Shown: in pieces, positions 1 through 7,870 of the stretch
Layout: each line of letters starts with the position of its first letter
How positions within the stretch are numbered: position 1 is the stretch's first letter
Origin: Marinobacter mangrovi
GTDB taxonomy: Bacteria; Pseudomonadota; Gammaproteobacteria; Pseudomonadales; Oleiphilaceae
NCBI RefSeq assembly: GCF_016798325.1
Contig: NZ_JAERVO010000008.1
Location: 62,001-126,000, forward strand
Reading direction: 5' to 3'
Length of the DNA: 64,000 bases
Notes under the pieces: generated by a model
Told to the model about the DNA's origin: nothing
The model's database searches: none
The model's input: only the letters and a program-made list of their open reading frames with translations
Position numbers and translations under genes: made by a program

Positions 1-659
1 CCAAGCGCCACCCCTTGCGACATCTCACCCGATTGAGCCCGCTGGACCGTCGCTGGCAGGATCTGCCCAAAGGCCTGTCGCTGGCCACATTGCGTGAGCA
101 GCCACACGGCGTGGATCTCGGCCCCTTGCGCCCTTCCCTGCCCGACCGGCTCTACACCCGGGACGGCATGGTCAACCTGGCCCCGCGGCGTTACCTGGAC
201 GATCTGCCCCGGCTGTACGAGGTTTTGATGGCCACGCCCGGGAGCGAGATGCAGTTGATCGGGCGCCGCCACGTCCGCAGCAACAATTCCTGGATGCACA
301 ACAGCCAGCGACTGGTGAAAGGCAAATCCCGCTGCACGCTGATGATTCACCCGTCCGACGCACAGCGCCTGGGCGTGACCGACGGCGCGGAAGCCGAAGT
401 GACTTCGGCGGTCGGTTCGATTGTGATCCCCGCCGAGATCACGGAAGATATCATGCCCGGCGTCGTGTCGATCCCCCATGGCTGGGGCCATGATCGCTCG
501 GGCACCGCCCAGCGGGTGGCCACTGCCCACGCCGGGGCCAGCATCAATGACGTGATCTGCGACGATCAGGTCGATCCAGTCAGCGGCACGTCCGTATTGA
601 ATGGACAGACCGTCCAGATCCGCGCCCGTCAGCCGGCGGAAGACCGCCAGCGGGCCTGA
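1..659 (+). CDS. Molybdopterin oxidoreductase, C-terminal part (5' end outside window)
   Basis: This is the 3' end of a gene that begins before the window; the reading frame is open back to the first bases. The last roughly 200 residues look like the C-terminal molybdopterin-dinucleotide binding barrel of the DMSO reductase/formate dehydrogenase superfamily. Visible landmarks are the GRRHVRSNNSW stretch, the PHGWGH motif and the terminal DPVSGTSVLNG segment. Such enzymes are oxidoreductases with a bis-MGD molybdenum cofactor. The substrate cannot be told from this fragment; formate dehydrogenase-like and BisC-like enzymes share this ending. It is followed after 23 bases by the DUF2489 gene on the same strand. 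Confidence 0.85.
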   Translation, partial: KRHPLRHLTRLSPLDRRWQDLPKGLSLATLREQPHGVDLGPLRPSLPDRLYTRDGMVNLAPRRYLDDLPRLYEVLMATPGSEMQLIGRRHVRSNNSWMHNSQRLVKGKSRCTLMIHPSDAQRLGVTDGAEAEVTSAVGSIVIPAEITEDIMPGVVSIPHGWGHDRSGTAQRVATAHAGASINDVICDDQVDPVSGTSVLNGQTVQIRARQPAEDRQRA

Positions 660-682
660 ACCAACACTCAAGGAGGCGCTGC

Positions 683-1138
683 ATGCCGCAATGGATACAA
701 TGGGTCCTGATTATTGCCGGGCTGGCCGTGATTGCCTTACTGGCCCGCTTTATCTGGCAACGGACCCGGCTGTTGCGGCAGCAGAACCAGCAGACAGCGC
801 GTAACGAAGCCTTTCGGCAGCAACGCCGTGACCAGATGATTGAAAGCGTCCGGGTTCTCGCGATGTCCGTGGAACAGGACCAGGTGGAATATTCCGAAGC
901 CTGCCTGCGCCTCAAGGGGCTGCTGGATCACCTGGCGCCGGAACTGCTGGAGCAATCGCCTTACCGCATTTTCCAGGAGATGCACGATGCGCTGGAGCAT
1001 ATGCCGACGCATCAGGCTCGGCAGGACACGGCGTCACACTTCATCCGTAAACTGGACGAGCAGCGGTTTGAACTGGAGAAAACCCATGCGGATGCCATTC
1101 GGCGAGCGGCGACGGCGATTCGGTATCATCAGTTTTAA
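683..1138 (+). CDS. DUF2489 family single-span membrane protein
   Basis: This 151-residue protein has one N-terminal transmembrane helix (about residues 7-24), followed by a basic stretch and a long, mostly helical cytoplasmic region rich in Gln, Arg and Glu. The pattern of a membrane anchor plus the segment IESVRVLAMSVEQDQVEYSE matches the gammaproteobacterial DUF2489 family, which has no known function. An AGGAGG-type ribosome-binding site lies just before the ATG. It sits close behind the oxidoreductase gene, so co-transcription is possible. The assignment rests on recognition of the family pattern, not on a search. Confidence 0.7.
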   Translation: MPQWIQWVLIIAGLAVIALLARFIWQRTRLLRQQNQQTARNEAFRQQRRDQMIESVRVLAMSVEQDQVEYSEACLRLKGLLDHLAPELLEQSPYRIFQEMHDALEHMPTHQARQDTASHFIRKLDEQRFELEKTHADAIRRAATAIRYHQF

Positions 1139-1171
1139 GACGGTGGTTCCCGCGCGCCGCGGGAGAGACAG

Positions 1172-1254
1172 GCAGCCCGTTGGGCTGCTCCGAAGCGGAA
1201 GCGTCGGCTACATTAAAGGCTTACTCGAGCGTGTCGCAGACGCTTTAGCGTCTG
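1172..1254. repeat. Two short perfect hairpins in the spacer after the DUF2489 gene
   Basis: Bases 1172-1178 (GCAGCCC) pair with 1182-1188 around a three-base loop. Bases 1237-1244 (CAGACGCT) pair with 1247-1254. Neither is followed by a T-run on either strand. They may be a factor-assisted transcription end for the upstream gene or a REP-like element. No second copy of either hairpin was noticed elsewhere in the window. Confidence 0.45.
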
Positions 1255-1323
1255 AGGCGCCGCAGGTGCCCAATAACGTCCCCGCCATGTTCCCCCTACT
1301 CAGGCCCGTAACCTACCCCACAT

Positions 1324-1347
1324 AAAAAAGCCGGCCCTGAGGCCGGC
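1324..1347 (-). terminator. Intrinsic terminator of the 1432-1716 gene
   Basis: GCCGGCC (1330-1336) pairs with GGCCGGC (1341-1347) around a four-base loop. On the minus strand the stem is followed by six T residues (the A-run at 1324-1329). It lies about 85 bases beyond the stop of the minus-strand gene at 1432. Confidence 0.75.
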
Positions 1348-1431
1348 AATCACCCGCTTATGCAGATCTACCTGAGTATTCCCGGCCGGCGCCTGGGCGA
1401 CGGCTGATGTATTCGAGTGGCCTGAATCCGA

Positions 1432-1716
1432 TCAGGACAGGCTGTTGAATCCGGTTTCTCCGGCGTCTTTTGCCGCCTGTTCCCAATCGACACCTTCCTG
1501 GCGCAGGGCATCGATCAGTGTGGGGTCCAGCTGCTCCAGAAACGCCTGGAAATGGCGTTGGATAACACGGTCTGGAGAATGGGCCGTCACCCTGAGCAGT
1601 TCGAGGCATTCATCGGTGTCGGCCAGGTGGTAATGGCGTCCGCCACGATGCCTGAAGTGGGATTCAAGCTGGTACAGGTGGTAAATACCGCCGGAGTTGA
1701 AGATGAGCCGATCCAT
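1432..1716 (-). CDS. Small conserved-looking hypothetical protein
   Basis: This 94-residue protein is one I do not recognise. It begins MDRLIFNSGGIYHLYQLESH, has a His/Arg-rich patch (HFRHRGGRHYHLAD, about residues 20-33) and then an amphipathic helical half. There is no signal peptide or membrane helix. A GGAGGTGT-type ribosome-binding site lies a few bases before the ATG, and a clear intrinsic terminator lies downstream, so it is probably a real monocistronic gene. The histidine cluster could bind metal, but that is a guess. Confidence 0.55.
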   Translation of the reverse strand: MDRLIFNSGGIYHLYQLESHFRHRGGRHYHLADTDECLELLRVTAHSPDRVIQRHFQAFLEQLDPTLIDALRQEGVDWEQAAKDAGETGFNSLS

Positions 1717-1867
1717 TGGACACCTCCGCGCAGGCCAAGCGTCTCACACTCCGTTGCATCCCGACTGCTAACCGGTTCCCTTTATTTTCAATGTAGACCA
1801 CAGGAAAGGAATTGGTAGGAGAAATCGGGGAAAGACTGCGGCCGGAACCGCAGTCTTGGTAAGACGA

Positions 1868-3244
1868 TCAGGACTGCTGCATCATCCCGGCCATCGCCAT
1901 GATACTGTCCCGGTTTTCGACCAGCTCATCGAACTGCCCGGCCACCTTATCCGGATCCAGCCCCAGGCGCTCGAACAGAGCCGGATCCAGCGGTGCCGGC
2001 GCGCCCAGGTCGATGCCGCGCTCAATCAGCAGCATGCGCCCCAGGTACAACAGCTGCGCGTACACGGCCAGCTCACCATCGAAGTCCGGATTCTTCTGGT
2101 TGCGCAGGGCCACAACCACCTCATCCGGCATGCCCCAGTTCTCCATCAACTGAGCGCCAATCTGCTCACGGGTGATGCCCAGGATATGCTGTTCGATCAC
2201 GCTGGAGTCCAGGCAGGCATTGGCCTCCAGCGTGCGGCAGACCACCCGGAAATGCGGCGGGAAGACCTGGTTGAGTAACAGGTAGCCGAAATTGTGGAGC
2301 AGCCCTCCGAGGTAGGCCAGCCCGAAAGACGGCCGTTCGCCGCGGCGCATCATCGCCGACAGGACACCGGCTGCCTGGGCCTGCCAGATGGCCTGCTGCC
2401 AGTAGCCAATGTAGCCGTCGGGCTCGTCTTCGGGCGCTTTCAGCGCGCGGCCCAGCGACAGGCCCATGGCCAGGTTCATCACCAGCTCGAAACCGAGCAC
2501 CCGCGACACCGCATCGTGCACCGAGCGAACCTGGCCGGCCGCGGCGTAGAAGGAAGAGGACGCCCAACTGACCACCTGGGCCGCCAGACTGGGGTCACTC
2601 TCGACAATATCCACCAGATCGTTCATCACCGCGTTGGGATTGACCCGCAGGTGAATGATCCGCTGTGCCGTTTCAGGCAATGGGGGCAGTTCCAGGGTGT
2701 CTTCGAGACGCTGGCGGATGCGCAGGTTGGTGAAGCGCTCCAGCGCGGAATGCAGCTGTTCGCGATCCCGCTGGGGCTCGGACAGGTTAACCTGAATCGA
2801 GGCCACCGGCGCGGTGACCGACAACCGCCGGGCCTCGGACGTCAGCCGACGGAATGCGTCGATTGGCATTTCCACCTGGGGGCCGCCCGGGGCATACGCC
2901 AGCGCGACAGATTCCAGCTGCTCGACCGCCTCGTCCACCACAGTGGGCCAGCCGGTCAGGGATGGCAGTGCGGGAATCAACTGCACATCCAACCGTTCCC
3001 GGATACGCCGCAGCTCACGCCGGCTGATCACCCGCAGGTCCCGACCCAGCCGTTTGTTGAGGCGGTTGATATCCAGCATATCCCCTTGCCGGCAGATCAC
3101 CTGCAACTTGCCTTCGTAATCCTCCAGCGGCACCATCCGCAGCGTATTGGCGGCGTCCGGCGTCTCTACGATCTCGAAAAGTGGCGTACCCTGATTGCGC
3201 GATGCAGCCTGCAGGGCATCCCGAACTGCGATGGGCAGTTCCAT
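1868..3244 (-). CDS. YbaK-like editing domain plus HDOD domain signalling protein
   Basis: The protein has 458 residues. The first ~145 resemble the YbaK/ProX aminoacyl-tRNA deacylase fold (MVPLEDYEGKLQVI and PTVVDEAVEQLESVALAYAPG regions). From about residue 183 there is an HDOD domain, opening with LEDTLELPPLPETAQRI. HDOD domains are degenerate HD-hydrolase folds found in bacterial signalling proteins; here the metal-binding pair reads His317-Asn318 (LLHNFG), so phosphodiesterase activity is unlikely. I chose the second Met as start because a GGGGG ribosome-binding site lies seven bases before it; the longer frame starts at 3286. The gene lies about 100 bases downstream of recG on the same strand. 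The two-domain arrangement recurs in this bacterial group, but its role is unknown. Confidence 0.8.
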   Translation of the reverse strand: MELPIAVRDALQAASRNQGTPLFEIVETPDAANTLRMVPLEDYEGKLQVICRQGDMLDINRLNKRLGRDLRVISRRELRRIRERLDVQLIPALPSLTGWPTVVDEAVEQLESVALAYAPGGPQVEMPIDAFRRLTSEARRLSVTAPVASIQVNLSEPQRDREQLHSALERFTNLRIRQRLEDTLELPPLPETAQRIIHLRVNPNAVMNDLVDIVESDPSLAAQVVSWASSSFYAAAGQVRSVHDAVSRVLGFELVMNLAMGLSLGRALKAPEDEPDGYIGYWQQAIWQAQAAGVLSAMMRRGERPSFGLAYLGGLLHNFGYLLLNQVFPPHFRVVCRTLEANACLDSSVIEQHILGITREQIGAQLMENWGMPDEVVVALRNQKNPDFDGELAVYAQLLYLGRMLLIERGIDLGAPAPLDPALFERLGLDPDKVAGQFDELVENRDSIMAMAGMMQQS

Positions 3245-3343
3245 GCTTACCCCCTGATAATGCTTATTTCTGGTCTTTGACGACATAGGGTCTCAGCCAC
3301 TGAACGGTTCGAGGCGAGCCTGCGTTGCAGGAACACTGCCCCT

Positions 3344-5419
3344 CTAGACGTCCCCGTAACGAATACGTTCCCCCAGCCAGCGCCGGATCAGCGCATCCAC
3401 ACGCTGAGACTCATTCATCAACGCCGGCGCCGCTTCCCGGATAATCGGTATCCAGCCCTTGTCGCGTTCAAAATCCGCCAGACGGAACTGCATCATACCA
3501 GTCTGACGGGTACCCAATACTTCGCCTGGCCCACGAATTTCGAGATCCTTCTCGGCAATCACAAAGCCGTCCTGGCTGTCCCGCAGAACCTGGAGGCGGG
3601 CCTTGCTGTTGCGGGACAGCGGGGGATGATACATCAGGACGCAGAAACTGGCCTCATGGCCACGCCCTACTCGCCCCCGCAACTGGTGCAGTTGGGCCAG
3701 ACCCAGCCGTTCCGGATTCTCGATGATAATCAGCGAGGCATTGGGCACATCCACCCCCACCTCGATGACCGTCGTGGCCACCAGCAAATCCAGGACACCC
3801 TCCTTGAACTGCTGCATGATCTCCGCTTTCTCGGCCGCCTTGAGCCGGCCATGGACCAAACCGACTTTCAGGTCCGGCAAGCGGGACTTCAGATCGTCCG
3901 CCGTCACTTCCGCCGCCTGGCACTGCAACGCCTCGGATTCTTCGATCAGAGTGCACACCCAATACGCCTGGCGCCCGGCCCGGCAGGCCTCTTCCACACG
4001 ACCGATGACCTCGTCACGGCGAGCATCGGCGATGGCGATGGTCTCGATCGGTTTGCGACCCGGCGGCAGTTCATCAATCAACGATGTGTCCAGATCGGCG
4101 TAGGCGCTCATGGCCAGCGTACGCGGAATCGGCGTCGCCGTCATGATGAGCTGGTGTGGGGCCAGCCGGCCCTCGGCGCCTTTCTCTCGCAGGGCCAGAC
4201 GCTGGTGGACCCCGAAGCGGTGCTGTTCATCCACGATCACCAATGCCAGGCGCTCGAACGCGACGTCGGCCTGGAACAGTGCGTGGGTACCGATCACAAT
4301 CTGTGCCTCGCCGCCCGCCACGAGGTCCAAAGCCGCCTGCCTCGCCTTTCCCTTCACCTTGCCCGACAGCCAGACAGGCGACAGTCCCAGCGGCTCCAGC
4401 CAGGCGCTGAAATTGAGGTAGTGCTGTTCAGCCAGGATCTCGGTCGGCGCCATCAATGCCACCTGAGCCCCCGCTGCGATCGCCTGCAACGCGGCCAGAG
4501 CCGCCACCACCGTCTTGCCGGATCCGACGTCGCCCTGCACCAACCTCAGCATCGGCAGGGGTTGGCTCAGATCCTGTCGGATGTCCGACAGCACCCGTTC
4601 CTGGGCCGGGGTCAGCTTGAATGGCAGCTGTTCTCGGAAGCGGTCGTCGAGATCCCCTTGGGGCAAGAGCGCCAGGGCCTCCCGGGCCTGGATCTGTTGG
4701 CGCACCTGCAACAGGCTCATCTGGTGGGCCAGCAACTCTTCCATCACCAGACGCTGCTGCGCCGGATGCCGCCCTTCAACCAGCGCCGGTACCGGTGCGC
4801 CTGCCGGCGGCGCGTGCACCAGGTGCAACGCCTGGTTGAGTTCGGGCAGCTGGAAATCCGCCAGCAGGGATTCCGGCAGCCACTCCCGGACCGGATAGCG
4901 ATCGAGGTATTTCAGTGCCTGCTGGCACAGGCTGCGCAGGCGCGGCTGCTGGATGCCGTCGGTCAGTGGGTAGACCGGGGTCAGTGTGGCCTGGTCCGGG
5001 GCCGGCATGGGGGGCGGGTTGATCTGGTATTCGGGGTGGTAGAATTCGAATCCGGCACGGCCGGGACGCACTTCACCAAAGCATCGGACCCGTGCCCCTT
5101 CGCTCAGCTGGTTCTTCTGGGAGGCGTTGAAATGGAAAAAGCGCAGGACCAGGAAACCGGAATCGTCGCGCATCGTCACCTGCAGGCTGCGTCGTCGGCC
5201 CATGACCAGGTCGGTCTTGACCACCTCGCCTTCCACCACACCAACGTCCCCGACGTGGAGACTGCCGATGGGAATGACGCGGGTGCGATCCTCATACCGG
5301 TGCGGCAGGTGGAACAGCAGATCCTGCAGGTTGTGGATGCCCAGTTTCGCCAGCGTCCCTGCCAGCGCGGCGCCGACACCCTTGAGGGTGGTGACGCCAA
5401 TCTCTTCCAGTGACGTCAT
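3344..5419 (-). CDS. recG: ATP-dependent DNA helicase RecG
   Basis: RecG is a monomeric superfamily 2 helicase that reverses stalled replication forks and migrates branched DNA. The 691-residue length is normal for the family. The N-terminal wedge/OB region spans about residues 1-150. Walker A is GDVGSGKT (296-303), and the DEQHRFG box typical of RecG lies at about 397-403. The C-terminal helicase half carries ATTVIEVGVDVPNAS and LRGRVGRG. The start lies only four bases after the oxyR stop, so oxyR and recG form one transcript. The same oxyR-recG pairing is known in Pseudomonas aeruginosa, where it contributes to oxidative-stress resistance. Confidence 0.97.
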   Translation of the reverse strand: MTSLEEIGVTTLKGVGAALAGTLAKLGIHNLQDLLFHLPHRYEDRTRVIPIGSLHVGDVGVVEGEVVKTDLVMGRRRSLQVTMRDDSGFLVLRFFHFNASQKNQLSEGARVRCFGEVRPGRAGFEFYHPEYQINPPPMPAPDQATLTPVYPLTDGIQQPRLRSLCQQALKYLDRYPVREWLPESLLADFQLPELNQALHLVHAPPAGAPVPALVEGRHPAQQRLVMEELLAHQMSLLQVRQQIQAREALALLPQGDLDDRFREQLPFKLTPAQERVLSDIRQDLSQPLPMLRLVQGDVGSGKTVVAALAALQAIAAGAQVALMAPTEILAEQHYLNFSAWLEPLGLSPVWLSGKVKGKARQAALDLVAGGEAQIVIGTHALFQADVAFERLALVIVDEQHRFGVHQRLALREKGAEGRLAPHQLIMTATPIPRTLAMSAYADLDTSLIDELPPGRKPIETIAIADARRDEVIGRVEEACRAGRQAYWVCTLIEESEALQCQAAEVTADDLKSRLPDLKVGLVHGRLKAAEKAEIMQQFKEGVLDLLVATTVIEVGVDVPNASLIIIENPERLGLAQLHQLRGRVGRGHEASFCVLMYHPPLSRNSKARLQVLRDSQDGFVIAEKDLEIRGPGEVLGTRQTGMMQFRLADFERDKGWIPIIREAAPALMNESQRVDALIRRWLGERIRYGDV

Positions 5420-5423
5420 GGGA

Positions 5424-6389
5424 TCAGGCAGAGGCTGCGGTGACCGACAGGGCCCGATCCGTTTTTTCCATCACCCGGCACTGGCTCGCCGCCAGTGACA
5501 GCACATCGATCGCCTTGGGCCGCGGGAAGGTGACCCGCCAAGCCAGCGCCACGGTGCGGAAGGGCACGGGCGGTTTGAACGGCCGCACGGTCAGGATATC
5601 CTCCCGGTATTCCATGGCGGTCGCCGCCGACATGGGCAGAACCGTGATGCCGAGCCCCGAGGCCACCATATGACGAATGGTCTCCAGCGAGCTGCCCTCG
5701 GTCACCAGGGACGGGCGCGCCGCCGCACCGGAGGCGCGGGCCGCCATGGCATTTTCCAGCGGCGGGCAGGATTCCAGGACCTGGTCCCGGAAACAGTGGC
5801 CCGGACCGAGCAGCAACAGTTGTTCCTTGGCCAGCTGCTCGGCGGTCAGGGACTCTTCCCGGGTCAACGGGTGATCCGCCGGCAGCAGAACCACGAACGG
5901 TTCATCATAGAGTGGTAGCGTCACCACTTCCGGTTCTTCGAAAGGCAGCGCAATGATGATGGCGTCCAGCTCCGACTGTCGCAGTTTCTTGCGCAGGTCC
6001 GAGGTGTAGCCTTCCTCGATAAACAGGGGCATGTCCGGCGCGGCACGCCGTAACTCCGGCAACAGATGCGGGAACAGGTAGGGACCGATGGTGTAGATGG
6101 CGCCGACCTTGAGCGGAGAATTCAGCTGGTTCTTGCCGTTCTGGGCGATATCCCGGATCACCCCGACCTGGTCCAGGACACGCTGGGCCTGCTCAATGAT
6201 CTGAGAGCCCGTCTCCGTCACCCGAATGCTGCTCTTGCTGCGCTCGAACAGCGGAATACCCAGCTCATCCTCGAGTTTCTTCACCGCCACACTCAGGGTA
6301 GGCTGGCTGACATGGCAGCGTTCCGCGGCCCGGCCAAAGTGCTTCTCGCGGGCCAGGGTGACAATGTAGCGCAATTCGGTCAGGGTCAT
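5424..6389 (-). CDS. oxyR: Hydrogen-peroxide sensor OxyR (LysR family)
   Basis: OxyR is a LysR-type activator that senses peroxide through a reversible disulfide. The 321-residue protein has the N-terminal winged helix-turn-helix (residues 1-60, with HFGRAAERCHVSQPTLSVAV). Its two regulatory cysteines are exactly at the canonical positions, Cys199 and Cys208, in GHCFRDQVLESCP. This identifies it as OxyR rather than a generic LysR protein. The longer frame adds 65 unsupported residues; the chosen Met gives the normal family N-terminus MTLTELRYIV. It is divergent from the gene at 6477 and translationally close to recG downstream. Such regulators usually autoregulate from the divergent spacer, though no operator was identified. 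Confidence 0.95.
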   Translation of the reverse strand: MTLTELRYIVTLAREKHFGRAAERCHVSQPTLSVAVKKLEDELGIPLFERSKSSIRVTETGSQIIEQAQRVLDQVGVIRDIAQNGKNQLNSPLKVGAIYTIGPYLFPHLLPELRRAAPDMPLFIEEGYTSDLRKKLRQSELDAIIIALPFEEPEVVTLPLYDEPFVVLLPADHPLTREESLTAEQLAKEQLLLLGPGHCFRDQVLESCPPLENAMAARASGAAARPSLVTEGSSLETIRHMVASGLGITVLPMSAATAMEYREDILTVRPFKPPVPFRTVALAWRVTFPRPKAIDVLSLAASQCRVMEKTDRALSVTAASA

Positions 6390-6476
6390 GGAATTACTCC
6401 GGGCAATCTGGACGCTCTCGATCGGGCGAATCAGGAAACACTTTAATGGCTTACAGCATAAGGATTGAGATTGACT

Positions 6477-7337
6477 ATGGCAATCAGTGAACCACGCATT
6501 CTTGTGGCCGGCTGTGGCGCTCTGGGGAGCCGCATCGCCATTAACCTGGCCAGTGACGCCGTGGTGTTCGGCCTCAAGCGCCATACCGAAACGCTAACCC
6601 GGGATATCCTTCCGGTCAAAGCGGACCTGCAGGATCCGGCGACCCTTCGAGGCCAGCTGCCGCCCGAGCTGGACGCCGTCGTCTATTGCCTGACGCCCAA
6701 CAGCTACGACGATGCCGGTTATGAAGCCGCCTTCGTACTGGGCCTGCAGAACCTCATCGAGGCGCTGAGAGCAGACGGACAGTCCCTCAATCGCCTGCTG
6801 TTCGTTTCCAGCTCCGGCGTGTATCACCAGAATGACGACAGCTGGGTGGACGAAACCAGCCCCACCGAACCGGAGCGTTTCAACGGCCGGCGCGTTCTGG
6901 AAGGCGAGCGGATGGCATTGGACGCTCCCTGGCCGGCGACCGTAATTCGCTACAGCGGCATTTATGGACCAACCCGTCAGCGCTTCCTGCAGTCGGTACT
7001 CACAGGGCGCCTTAACCCTACGTCACCGGGGCCCTACACCAACCGTATTCACGAAGAGGACGCCTCGGCGGCGGCCGCTCACCTGATTCGACGCTCGCTG
7101 GCGGGCGACACGCTGGAAAACTGCTATCTGGGAACGGATTCCGAGCCGGTACGGATTGACGAGATTGCGGACTGGATTCGCACGCAGGCGAAATGCCCGG
7201 CGCCGGAAGGGGAAACGCAGGAAAGTCGTCGGGGCGGCAGCAAGCGTTTGAGCAACCGCCGCCTGCGGGACAGCGGCTTTACCTTCCGCTATCCCGACTT
7301 CAGGGCAGGCTATGGGGAAATGATTCGCCCGTCCTGA
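6477..7337 (+). CDS. NAD(P)-binding epimerase-like protein (YeeZ-type extended SDR)
   Basis: This 286-residue protein starts with a Rossmann dinucleotide-binding motif (VAGCGALGSRIA, near residues 9-20). It continues with the extended-SDR pattern LLFVSSSGVYHQ, then YSGIYGP, typical of atypical nucleoside-diphosphate-sugar epimerase relatives such as E. coli YeeZ. The usual YxxxK catalytic pair is not evident (the equivalent region reads RRVLEGER), so the reaction is unknown and binding-only roles are possible. The ATG at 6477 was preferred to an upstream TTG that sits on top of the AGGA ribosome-binding site. It is divergent from oxyR. Confidence 0.75.
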   Translation: MAISEPRILVAGCGALGSRIAINLASDAVVFGLKRHTETLTRDILPVKADLQDPATLRGQLPPELDAVVYCLTPNSYDDAGYEAAFVLGLQNLIEALRADGQSLNRLLFVSSSGVYHQNDDSWVDETSPTEPERFNGRRVLEGERMALDAPWPATVIRYSGIYGPTRQRFLQSVLTGRLNPTSPGPYTNRIHEEDASAAAAHLIRRSLAGDTLENCYLGTDSEPVRIDEIADWIRTQAKCPAPEGETQESRRGGSKRLSNRRLRDSGFTFRYPDFRAGYGEMIRPS

Positions 7338-7341
7338 GCGA

Positions 7342-7728
7342 TCAGCTCAGGACCATGACCGCGTCCATCTCCACCGGCACACCCTTGGGCAGGGCCGCGA
7401 CACCGATGGCCGCGCGAGCCGGATACGGCTCCTGGAAATAGGTCGCCATGATTTCATTGACGGTCGCGAAGTTACCCAGGTCCGTCAGGTAGATGTTGAG
7501 CTTGACGATATCCTGCAACTTGCCGCCGGACGCTTCGCAGACCGCCGCCAGGTTGTCGAATACGCGGCGGATGCTGACGCTGATGTCACCACTGACCACT
7601 TCCATGGTGGCCGGGTCCAACGGGATCTGGCCGGACAGGTAGACGGTGTCGCCTGCCTTGACCGCCTGGGAATAGGTACCGATGGCTTCCGGTGCGTTTT
7701 CTGTCTGAATTACGGATTTGTTGGTCAT
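7342..7728 (-). CDS. ridA: RidA family enamine/imine deaminase
   Basis: RidA hydrolyses reactive 2-aminoacrylate and related enamines produced by PLP enzymes, protecting them from damage. The 128-residue length is typical. Arg105 (YPARAAIGV) and Glu120 (PVEMDAV), the conserved carboxylate-binding and active-site residues of the family, are both present. SGQIPLDP and the C-terminal pattern also match. It lies 142 bases downstream of spoT on the same strand, so read-through from the gmk-rpoZ-spoT unit is possible. Its 3' end faces the end of the 6477 gene with a four-base gap. Confidence 0.93.
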   Translation of the reverse strand: MTNKSVIQTENAPEAIGTYSQAVKAGDTVYLSGQIPLDPATMEVVSGDISVSIRRVFDNLAAVCEASGGKLQDIVKLNIYLTDLGNFATVNEIMATYFQEPYPARAAIGVAALPKGVPVEMDAVMVLS

Positions 7729-7870
7729 CGCTTTCTTGCCTCAATCGCCCCGGGCGAACGGGGCTTGCCAAAGGAAAAGGAGTGATCCTCACCGGGATCC
7801 GCGGTCCCTGTCAACCGGTAACGGGTCTTCGGTGAACGCGGCGAAGCCGTCAGGATAAGGGGCCGGAGAA

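Noticed and set aside
2294..3280. 328-residue plus-strand frame opposite the HDOD gene
   Set aside because: Antisense shadow without motif or start signal.
3626..5413. 595-residue plus-strand frame opposite recG
   Set aside because: Antisense shadow of recG, with Gln/Arg/His-rich low-information translation and no ribosome-binding site.
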